Source: Thermoproteota archaeon (lineage in GTDB: Archaea; Thermoproteota; Thermoprotei_A; Sulfolobales; Desulfurococcaceae). From it: a stretch of 18,178 bases of DNA. Location of the stretch: contig JAADCY010000253.1 in the NCBI GenBank assembly GCA_013154205.1, positions 1-18,178 on the forward strand, written 5' to 3'. The first letter of the stretch is position 1; each line of letters begins with the position of its first letter. Under the pieces are notes generated by a model, which worked only from the letters and a program-made list of their open reading frames with translations, was not told where the DNA came from and did not search any database. Both the position numbers and the translations under genes were made by a program. Below are positions 10,172 to 18,178 of this stretch, piece by piece.

Positions 10172-13100
10172 ATGAACAAGCTTAACAAGCTTGTGGGCGT
10201 GCTTCTAGTCCTATTTCTAGTACTGCCATATTTCGTTCCCACTTTCTCAGCTACAGGCACGGCTAGCCAGCTACTCTATGTTAAGCACTGGTATGGTGCC
10301 ACGTATTATTTCTATAACGATAAGGTTGTAGTGATGGATTCCAGCGGAGATAATATTACATTGTATAATGAGCTGGGCGCAATTGTGTCAAAGCTCAATC
10401 TTACAAGCTATCAGTTATTGATAAGCAGAAACAATGTGACATACTACTACAATATAGACGTGAAGCTGTTCGGCAAGACCTACACATTCAAGATACTAAT
10501 CATGTTCTTGTTCAGCGAGACAGGTACTTGTAAGATCAAGGTTGTAATAGATCTCCCGTTCAGGATACCGAAGTGGATAGGCAAGGCATTATTCAAGTGG
10601 CGTTTGCCAGGCGAGTTCAAACAGCACGGCTACCGCTTAGTGAGAAAACGCTTGTTCATTGATTTCTCGGATATGGTAAAGCATGGGAAATTCGGTAAGT
10701 TTGTGAGGGGTAAAGGCTATATTGAAGTTGAGAGCGTCGGCTTCAATTCCGGGATTATTATAGATCCTGTTATAGGGGTTGTTAATGGTACTACGAGCAC
10801 GCCTGGCAGTATATCGTATTATACGTATGTGAATGCGCTTAGCAATCCCGGGTTCGAGACAGGCGATCTGACGGGCTGGACTGCCTATGATGCACTTGCT
10901 ATTGGTGGTGTCAATGTTACCAGCACATATGCTTATAGTGGAAGCTATAGTGCTGTGATGTATGTTCCTAGTGCTACAACTGATGATGTATGGTTAAGAC
11001 AGAATCTCACGGTAAACTATCTTGTCCACAGCATAACAATACATTACTATGTTGTTGATCCCTTCGGCGGGAAATTCATGATAAACCTGTACAAACTTAA
11101 CCCATTAACGCTTGTATGGCAGGCAAGCCTTAATCAGTCAGTGACCAATACGTGGCTTACATTCCAGTATAATTTCAGCAAACCCATAGAAGTCGGGTTT
11201 ATAGAAATATGGGGCGAGACAAATAGTGACACGACAACCGTGTATGTTGATGATGTATGTCTTGACAAGTACAGCCTTATAAGAACAGATAACACCCTGT
11301 GGAACGGCACATACATAGCCTACTCAGCAAGCAACGCCACATACACATACAATATAACAACCGGGAATGTAACACTTACATCAGGCTACTACATACCAAT
11401 AACGATCAGCACTACTCTCGCCAGCCCAGTACATAACTATAGCTTGAGGCTCAACCTAACCGCGCTGGGCTTCACGGGCTGGAGCTATACAGCCGAGAAC
11501 GGGAGCGATATCTATTTCCTGGACGCAAACGGTAACCCGCTCTACTACTGGATAGAAACCTACAACGCCACAACCCAGCAGGGAATCATATGGGTAAACA
11601 CCACACTAACCAACACAACCATCTACATGTACTATGGCGAAACAACAAACCCATACGCCAGTTATAATGACCCCAACAGGGTATTTCTATGGTACGACAC
11701 ACAGGGAGACCCGAGCAAATACAGTATATCACAGATAACAGGCACGGCTACATGGAGCCAAGACACAACAGGCAATCCAGCGCCCAGCCTTAAAGCAACA
11801 TATAGCACTGGGGGCGAACAGATAGCATACCCATCAAACATAAACTCGGAAAATATAGCTATTGAAGCAGATGTAAAGGGTTCTTCATATACTTTAAACG
11901 TTCAGCCAACAATAGGTGTAAGATATATCGTTGGACAGGGTATAATAGAGTTTAGAATACATCCTGGTGGTGCTACGGGTACTAGTGCTGGTATAGACTA
12001 TAAAGACATAGCTAGTGGTACTGATAACTTCTTATGGAGTACATCTGCTTTCACACTTGATACTAGTGTATGGTATCATGTGGTAGGAATAGCTTATGGT
12101 GATAAGGTACGTATGCTAGTATACGCTAATGGAAACTTACTCGCTGATAGTGGATGGGTATCAACAACATGGACCAGTAGCGGTTACGCTGGAGCAGTAT
12201 ATGTTGATGGATCTACTGGCACATCGATCTGGTGGGACAATATCCGTATATACAAGTATGTCGACCCCACAAACTATAGTGTTAGCCTTGGTGCTCCTGT
12301 TAGTCTTCCCGCTTATCCCGATGCTGTGAATATTACCATGTTGTTACCTAGCGGGTATGATATAGTTAATATTACCCGTAGCGATGGAGTGCTAGTTGAT
12401 TATACTATTGTTCAGTATAACTCGACATATGTAGAAGTATACTGGCTGGACAGCTACGGCTACAACTACACGTTGTACGCCACGGCATGGAACAGCATAT
12501 CAGTTATCACTGCTGATTACAAGTATTACCCCTACGGCTACAATGCAACAATATATGCGAAAGCCCTGGACCCGTATCAGAACCCCTTGGCAAACTACAC
12601 AATAATATTTCAAGTATTCGTGAACGGTACATACGAGTACAATACTACGGCTTTAACAAATAGCACGGGATGGGCCAATACCACTATAGCGCTTCCAGCC
12701 TCGGACGCAGAAATATCCATACAGGCAATCTTGAACCAGACCTATATCGGTGTAAGGAACACTACTATCTATACCACGAGCTACAAGTACAACATATCAT
12801 ACACGCCAGGCACGATTGTACGCAAGAATAACCCCATAACGCTAGTATTCACGGTAACTAGGACTGTTGATGGCTCGAAGCCTGACGGCTGGCTATACAT
12901 ATACTTTAACTCAACAACGCTGGAAAGCGAGGTAAGAACAGGCTATACATCGAGAATATTCAATAGTAGCTTGTCAGGAGAATGGAACCTAACAGTACTC
13001 AAATTCATAGACTCGGAATCACCAAGTGCACTAATTATTAATAAGAACTCAACTCTTGTATGGTGTGGCGTGGATATATCGTATTCAATTTATCCTGTAA

Positions 13101-14707
13101 AATATTATTACAGCGTGAATGAGACGATCACAATAAACTACTATGTAGCCTATGATACAGGCCAGACACGGAACTGGACAATAAACGTGTATCAGAACGG
13201 TGTGAAGATATATACTAGCATAGGCTATACTGGCTCGTTCAATGTCAACCTAACAAATAATAACAACATAACGATCTCGGTGCTAGAGCTTGACGGAAAG
13301 AATACTGTGAAGTCGTTCGAGCTAATAGCATTATATATAAACATAAACGGGTACGTGATCCATGCTCTGAACGGCACAAACATATTGTATGTGCATGCAG
13401 GGCTCAGCGAGCCAAACACCATTATCGGGGCCTACGTATTAGCAGTGTATAGTGGCTTGACGAACAAGACAATACACTACTATGAAGATCCCCATTACAC
13501 TATACAGCTCTTCTTCGCCAAGATAAACGATACAGCAATAAAGATAGACATGGCGCTGACAAACCTGCTCACAACGCCCGAGGACTACAATATAAGCTTC
13601 ACTATCAAGGCATACTATCTGGGCGGGATAATAGCACTGCACAAGTTCAAAATGCATGTCGAGCCATACAGGACAAACTATACAAGCTTCATACTTGATC
13701 TCGGCAGTTACCAGGGAATACTATACTATGACCTAAACATATCCATGCCAAGCTACACGAAACTCTATGAGGACAACCTGCCGTTCATAGTAGGTGATCA
13801 GCTATACGAGAACGTTAGAATACTGAAGGGCTTCTCGAAGAACTCAGAAATAAACCTAATACTCGGAAACATAGCCTCGCCAAACACCACACTAATAATA
13901 ATGACGCCAGTAGGCCTTATCTCACGGCCCGCCCATGTGGATTCTACAATTAATATATTGTTCAAGGCGGAAATGGATACCAACACGATATACGAGAGTG
14001 GTATGACGGCAAACATAACCGTTAACGTAACCCAGGCCCCATTCCCGATGGAAGTACAGATAGTATTTGCTGGCAACTCATGGACATACCAGGCAAGAAA
14101 CACCACATATACCATAACAATACCAGACCTGCCAGCATACGTGCTGGAAACCTATCCAGTACAAATAACACTGCTAGTCTCAGGAATCCCAGTAAAGCAG
14201 TACACCTACACTATCATGGTCTATAACAGTGGGCCTAAGATAATGTTGATCAGCCCATCCGAGTACAGCCAGATCAACGGCACTGTCACCATCACATTGT
14301 ATGTCTATGACCCGAGCGGTGTCGAATCAGTATTGTGGAAATGGGATTTCGAGGACTCATGGCATAATGCGAGTCTCGATGGCTACTACGCCTATATAAC
14401 ATATGATACATTGAAGATACAGAACGGCCTTGCAAGGCTCATGGTAAAAGCCACGGATAAGCACGGCTACGTATCTGATGCGGTATACTACTTCAACATC
14501 TACAACCCAGTCAACGAGGCCAGGATGAACCAGTTATTGTATAACATAGGACAGTTCGTGTCACGCTTCATCTTCATACCAGGCCTGATTACAGGTATTT
14601 TAACAACCGTGATCGGCATGTGGATAGGTTACGCTTTCCGTAAGCGCAGGGAGAAGCAGGAGAAAATAGTTGTGGTTCTTAATCAGAAGGGGGTGAAACA
14701 GAAGTGA
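10172..14707 (+). CDS. Giant surface fibre/receptor-binding protein, 1511 residues, with DUF2341-like and LamG-like domains
   Basis: ATG 10172 starts a signal peptide (VGVLLVLFLVLPYFVPTFSA, residues 8-27). An N-terminal globular domain (30-200) precedes a carbohydrate-binding-like beta domain (about 220-365, NPGFETGDLTGW). A DUF2341-like domain follows (about 405-510, DIYFLDANGNPLYYWIE then IYMYYGET), then a LamG/concanavalin-like domain (about 545-700, ending WWDNIRIYKY). Ig-like repeats follow (one near 775-865 and one near 1385-1470), then a transmembrane helix (about 1469-1489, GLITGILTTVIGMWIGYAF) and a basic tail. It has very many Asn-X-Ser/Thr sites. The outward topology fits a receptor-binding tail fibre; SSV C792-type proteins occupy the same role, with roughly half the length. 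Codon composition changes at domain edges. It overlaps the next gene by four bases. Confidence 0.82.
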   Translation: MNKLNKLVGVLLVLFLVLPYFVPTFSATGTASQLLYVKHWYGATYYFYNDKVVVMDSSGDNITLYNELGAIVSKLNLTSYQLLISRNNVTYYYNIDVKLFGKTYTFKILIMFLFSETGTCKIKVVIDLPFRIPKWIGKALFKWRLPGEFKQHGYRLVRKRLFIDFSDMVKHGKFGKFVRGKGYIEVESVGFNSGIIIDPVIGVVNGTTSTPGSISYYTYVNALSNPGFETGDLTGWTAYDALAIGGVNVTSTYAYSGSYSAVMYVPSATTDDVWLRQNLTVNYLVHSITIHYYVVDPFGGKFMINLYKLNPLTLVWQASLNQSVTNTWLTFQYNFSKPIEVGFIEIWGETNSDTTTVYVDDVCLDKYSLIRTDNTLWNGTYIAYSASNATYTYNITTGNVTLTSGYYIPITISTTLASPVHNYSLRLNLTALGFTGWSYTAENGSDIYFLDANGNPLYYWIETYNATTQQGIIWVNTTLTNTTIYMYYGETTNPYASYNDPNRVFLWYDTQGDPSKYSISQITGTATWSQDTTGNPAPSLKATYSTGGEQIAYPSNINSENIAIEADVKGSSYTLNVQPTIGVRYIVGQGIIEFRIHPGGATGTSAGIDYKDIASGTDNFLWSTSAFTLDTSVWYHVVGIAYGDKVRMLVYANGNLLADSGWVSTTWTSSGYAGAVYVDGSTGTSIWWDNIRIYKYVDPTNYSVSLGAPVSLPAYPDAVNITMLLPSGYDIVNITRSDGVLVDYTIVQYNSTYVEVYWLDSYGYNYTLYATAWNSISVITADYKYYPYGYNATIYAKALDPYQNPLANYTIIFQVFVNGTYEYNTTALTNSTGWANTTIALPASDAEISIQAILNQTYIGVRNTTIYTTSYKYNISYTPGTIVRKNNPITLVFTVTRTVDGSKPDGWLYIYFNSTTLESEVRTGYTSRIFNSSLSGEWNLTVLKFIDSESPSALIINKNSTLVWCGVDISYSIYPVKYYYSVNETITINYYVAYDTGQTRNWTINVYQNGVKIYTSIGYTGSFNVNLTNNNNITISVLELDGKNTVKSFELIALYININGYVIHALNGTNILYVHAGLSEPNTIIGAYVLAVYSGLTNKTIHYYEDPHYTIQLFFAKINDTAIKIDMALTNLLTTPEDYNISFTIKAYYLGGIIALHKFKMHVEPYRTNYTSFILDLGSYQGILYYDLNISMPSYTKLYEDNLPFIVGDQLYENVRILKGFSKNSEINLILGNIASPNTTLIIMTPVGLISRPAHVDSTINILFKAEMDTNTIYESGMTANITVNVTQAPFPMEVQIVFAGNSWTYQARNTTYTITIPDLPAYVLETYPVQITLLVSGIPVKQYTYTIMVYNSGPKIMLISPSEYSQINGTVTITLYVYDPSGVESVLWKWDFEDSWHNASLDGYYAYITYDTLKIQNGLARLMVKATDKHGYVSDAVYYFNIYNPVNEARMNQLLYNIGQFVSRFIFIPGLITGILTTVIGMWIGYAFRKRREKQEKIVVVLNQKGVKQK

Positions 14708-15927
14708 AATACCTAGCTCTCCTGATCCTAATCTCCTTTGCTTTTTCCATAACGCTAGTATTTTCGGCCGAGGCCCCATCGGGTCAGCCGATAGACTTCA
14801 TAGTCTATTACCATAACGATGAAGGCTACACTATTTTAGCCCAAGATTATGGCCAGGTGCCACAATCGTTCAATCTAAGAGTATATACGAGCTATCCAGG
14901 CCTGGAAGATATCACTATCCAGGCTAGTGATGGAACTGTATTGAAGCATATCAGCGACACGATAATATTCATGCGTGAGTACAGCATCACATTGCCGAGA
15001 GACAATATAGGCATAGTGATAACGGTAAAAGTGGAAGGCAAGCAGAACGCATACACCCTGGTAAAACACTTCACAGTGGTAAAATCGCCACAGCCGAGAC
15101 CCCAATCCTTCGAGGGCTGGCTAAGCCCGAAGCAGTGGAAGCGCATGGTCGAGGAGCTGAAATGGAATATCGCTATAACAGCTGCGTTCTTCGCCCTTGC
15201 TGGCATAGGCACGGCTATTATACTGCGTAGAAAGTTCTTGATGCTAGAGCCATTTACGTTGCTACAGCTACCGTTCATGATGGGGGCGATGTATGCGAGT
15301 TACGCCGTGGATCCTGACACATGCGTGCTGTACTTCATAGTATTCCTGCTGAGCGATATACTATCATATAAGCATATCAAGGGTCCCGAGACAGTAGTAT
15401 TCCACAGATACGATTTTGAGAAAGCGAATGTTGACGAGGTAGAGCTGCCAGTATACAAGACAGAAGATGGAAGAGAAGCCGTGGCTTTGCAGGACTGGAA
15501 ATCAGCCATTAAGCGTACATTGCTAGGCAGGCATATCTACATCTATTATGATGGAGACATGGATGTTAAATGGACGCTTGACGATACAACACCGTTGATC
15601 ATGGCTGAGAAGCTCAAGGTCTACAAGCGCAAGGTGAGCGAGGAAGAAGAGAAGAGCGTCGTGGAGCAGGCTAAGGAGAAGCTCGCCGAGAAAATGGGTG
15701 CTGAGAAGGAAGAATACGAGCACGTAATGCTGGTTAAGCCAATAGACGCCCACACCCTAGAGTTCATGAGGCGTGCAGACTACTTCTTCGAAATGAAAGA
15801 AACATGTATCGAGGCCCTCGAGGAGAACGAGAAGCTCAAAGAGACAATGGATGTACGTGTAAGGAAGGCTAGAGCCGAGGCTGTGGCCCAGTGGATCAAC
15901 ATTATTCATGGGGGTGAACTAGCATGA
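14704..15927 (+). CDS. Surface/membrane protein with cytoplasmic coiled-coil domain, 407 residues
   Basis: GTG 14704 overlaps the fibre gene stop and follows GGGGGTGAAACAGAA. A signal peptide (residues 1-22) is followed by a beta-rich ectodomain (25-125). Three hydrophobic helices lie near 154-174, 182-202 and 205-221, and then a charged soluble domain of about 185 residues with a coiled coil (KVSEEEEKSVVEQAKEKLAE). The last helical part (residues 360-395) is strongly charged. The layout suggests that it holds the fibre on the outside and contacts the virion interior through its tail. No named family is recognised. It is translationally coupled to both neighbours. Confidence 0.75.
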   Translation: MKYLALLILISFAFSITLVFSAEAPSGQPIDFIVYYHNDEGYTILAQDYGQVPQSFNLRVYTSYPGLEDITIQASDGTVLKHISDTIIFMREYSITLPRDNIGIVITVKVEGKQNAYTLVKHFTVVKSPQPRPQSFEGWLSPKQWKRMVEELKWNIAITAAFFALAGIGTAIILRRKFLMLEPFTLLQLPFMMGAMYASYAVDPDTCVLYFIVFLLSDILSYKHIKGPETVVFHRYDFEKANVDEVELPVYKTEDGREAVALQDWKSAIKRTLLGRHIYIYYDGDMDVKWTLDDTTPLIMAEKLKVYKRKVSEEEEKSVVEQAKEKLAEKMGAEKEEYEHVMLVKPIDAHTLEFMRRADYFFEMKETCIEALEENEKLKETMDVRVRKARAEAVAQWINIIHGGELA

Positions 15928-16313
15928 GCGAGGAGCCTAAATACATTAAGATAAAGACCCCGCTGGAGCTAGACCGCATCATACTGGGGAGCTTCGGTGT
16001 AAGCCGAGGAGTAAATATACTGGCTGCTACAGAGCATCCCGAGGCCCTCGCAGATCTCATAGATACTATAGAATATGCTATAGAGCTGGGACTGATAAGC
16101 AGGGATAAGGCTGAGCGGTTCCTAAAGCCTTTCCTCAGGAAATCAACGGCTAAGTTCCTCAAGCAGAAAGCAGACATGCTGGGCAAGTACCAGTTATGGA
16201 TAGGCGTGCCAGACAATGTTATCTCAGAGATCGTGAAGCAAAGGCTCAGGACAGACTTCAAATCAATATATAGGAAGATACTGGGTGGTGATAATGGAAG
16301 TTCTGAAGCCTAA
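15924..16313 (+). CDS. Unknown helical protein, 129 residues
   Basis: ATG 15924 overlaps the upstream stop (ATGA) and follows GGGGGTGAACTAGC, the coupling cassette also used in the early operon. The protein is almost entirely helical and basic toward the end (SRDKAERFLKPFLRKSTAKF, then ISEIVKQRLRTDFKSIYRKI). It overlaps the ATPase gene by 20 bases and may be its partner. No family is recognised. Confidence 0.73.
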   Translation: MSEEPKYIKIKTPLELDRIILGSFGVSRGVNILAATEHPEALADLIDTIEYAIELGLISRDKAERFLKPFLRKSTAKFLKQKADMLGKYQLWIGVPDNVISEIVKQRLRTDFKSIYRKILGGDNGSSEA

Positions 16314-16965
16314 ATACAAGCCTACACGCACCCTGAGAAAATACTACATAACCGGTATACTCGAGCATGCCCATCGTGAAGCAATGGCAGTAGTAATATC
16401 AATAGTTAGCAGCCCATACAGCGTGGCATTCCGAGGCAATGGCAAGACAAGCTATGCGTTGCGGAGCGTAGCAGCATACTATCATTTCGTGCACGGATAC
16501 GATATTGATAAGGCATGGGAGAAAGCCCTGGACAACCTAGTATTCACAATTGATGACTTAATAGACCGTGTAGAGTCAAGCAGGCCAGGAGACATCATAA
16601 TAGCCGATGACATAGGCTACCACGTACCACGCAGAGCAAGCTATAGTAAGGAAGACTTCAAGCTGTTCAGCGAGATAGACGTGTTCAGAACCAAGGGCAC
16701 AGGAATAATCTTCACGGCGCCACACATTAAGAGACTGCCTACACAGCTCATAATGCATAGCGAGTACCTAGTATATGTTGCACGGCTAGTGGGCTGGAGC
16801 AGCAAGGCACACATATACAAGCTGATGTACAGTCTAGAGAGACCATACCTTAACCCGAGGTTCGAGAAAATAGCGGATGAGGTTTTCCCGACACGCTACC
16901 CGAACAAAATATATAATGAATATATAAGGAGACGGCTACAGGCGCTTCATGAACGCAATATATGA
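16294..16965 (+). CDS. P-loop ATPase, 223 residues, fusellovirus B251-like or packaging-type
   Basis: ATG 16294 is used because GGGTGG lies five bases upstream; GTG 16285 and 16288 are alternatives. Walker A is AFRGNGKTS (residues 45-53, the [AG]xxxxGK[ST] form), Walker B is DIIIADDIG (100-108), and a sensor-like segment GIIFTAPHIKRLP lies near 137-149. The DDxG pattern followed by a FT(A/T)P-like strand is typical of small AAA+-like ATPases of crenarchaeal viruses and plasmids, including the DnaA-like B251 of SSVs. It may load replication proteins or pack DNA; sequence alone does not separate these. Located at the end of the late plus operon, convergent with the 74-residue gene by a 19-base tail overlap. 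Confidence 0.78.
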   Translation: MEVLKPKYKPTRTLRKYYITGILEHAHREAMAVVISIVSSPYSVAFRGNGKTSYALRSVAAYYHFVHGYDIDKAWEKALDNLVFTIDDLIDRVESSRPGDIIIADDIGYHVPRRASYSKEDFKLFSEIDVFRTKGTGIIFTAPHIKRLPTQLIMHSEYLVYVARLVGWSSKAHIYKLMYSLERPYLNPRFEKIADEVFPTRYPNKIYNEYIRRRLQALHERNI

Positions 16966-17171
16966 GATCTTTCCTCGAGTATCTCTATTATCGCTTTTTT
17001 GATCTTCCTGCTCCTCGTATTGTAATACAGAATCGCTAGGTCCTCGTTGCTTAGAGCAGGTAGCAGTGTTATTATTAGCTCGATGAACTTTGTTGTACTG
17101 TATGTTTTTATCTCCCGCTTCTTAGTGGCTTTCTGGTAAGCCATATACGTTGCACGAACACTAATAGGCAT
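16947..17171 (-). CDS. Small helical protein, 74 residues, downstream of the integrase
   Basis: ATG 17171 follows GGGGTGGTAGC, one base after the integrase stop, so translation is coupled to int. The protein begins MPISVRATYMAYQKATKKRE, is basic, and has two helical segments (TKFIELIITLLPALSNEDLA, then RSRKIKKAIIEILEERSHIL). In the circle it is the last gene of the early operon; in the integrated form only transcription from the right end can reach it. A recombination-directionality or excision accessory is a reasonable guess from position, but no sequence signature supports it. Confidence 0.7.
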   Translation of the reverse strand: MPISVRATYMAYQKATKKREIKTYSTTKFIELIITLLPALSNEDLAILYYNTRSRKIKKAIIEILEERSHILRS

Positions 17172-17172
17172 G

Positions 17173-18136
<964 letters not shown>

Positions 18137-18167
18137 AACCAGTATTTCTGAATAATTATTCCTAGCC

Positions 18168-18174
18168 TTTAAAA
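18168..18174 (-). promoter_or_regulatory. TATA box of the host tRNA-Val gene
   Basis: TTTTAAA on the minus strand stands about 35 bases before the first tRNA nucleotide, the usual distance for archaeal tRNA promoters. This is host DNA beyond the attachment repeat. After integration it points into the truncated tRNA, the integrase C-terminal frame and the 74-residue gene. Confidence 0.6.
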
Positions 18175-18178
18175 CTTA

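Noticed and set aside
13798..14115. Minus-strand open frames inside the fibre gene
   Set aside because: Hydrophobic shadow frames opposite Thr/Asn-rich codons, without promoters or ribosome-binding sites.

Overview
The window is almost certainly an integrated spindle-shaped (fusellovirus-like) archaeal virus or close plasmid relative, in a hyperthermophilic Thermoproteota host, probably from the Desulfurococcales or a neighbouring order. The evidence is GGTGAT/GGTGAA ribosome-binding sites in front of nearly every gene, TATA-type promoters, tight TGATG/ATGA/TAATG gene overlaps, heavy use of AGG/AGA, ATA and CTA codons, an SSV-type integrase split by integration, and a homologue of the SSV DNA-packaging protein VP2. 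I cannot name the host species.

Ends: a direct repeat (bases 1-24 and 18113-18136) lies inside the integrase frame and equals the 5' part of a tRNA-Val(GAC) gene. Joining the two repeats gives a circle of 18,112 bp and restores one 417-codon integrase: the N-terminal 97 codons come from the left end and the remaining 320 from the right end. Inside the window the integrase is therefore in two pieces. Bases after 18136 are host DNA and carry the tRNA promoter.

Layout. (1) Bases 311-6001, minus strand: a tightly packed early operon. It runs from a small HTH protein through an RHH regulator, a Cas4/RecB-like nuclease, an adenine/cytosine methyltransferase, a second nuclease-like protein and many tiny unknown proteins, and ends in the integrase; in the circle it continues into a 74-residue gene (16947-17171). 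(2) Bases 6110-6385, plus strand: a divergent winged-helix regulator, with repeated operator-like sequence in the shared promoter. (3) Bases 6386-6693: an AT-rich non-coding region with palindromes, a candidate origin or control region. (4) Bases 6694-9473, minus strand: a virion operon with membrane proteins, a 37-residue His/Lys/Arg peptide, VP2, and two related membrane proteins flanking that basic pair. (5) Bases 9624-16965, plus strand: an RHH protein, a small membrane protein, a 1511-residue surface fibre with signal peptide and C-terminal anchor, a second surface/membrane protein, a helical protein and a P-loop ATPase.

Possible logic: the two HTH proteins and the RHH proteins would control early/late switching. 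The nucleases, methyltransferase and integrase handle DNA. The basic peptide and VP2 condense DNA, the paralogous membrane proteins form or line the envelope, and the giant fibre with its partner handles host attachment. Integration would cut off the 74-residue gene and the integrase C-terminus from the early promoter and place them behind the host tRNA promoter.

The most unusual items are the 37-residue peptide (32 of 37 residues are His, Lys or Arg), VP2 with an apparent ATA start and its ribosome-binding site inside a G5/C5 hairpin, attachment at the 5' half rather than the 3' half of a tRNA gene, and a fibre gene whose codon composition shifts at domain boundaries.
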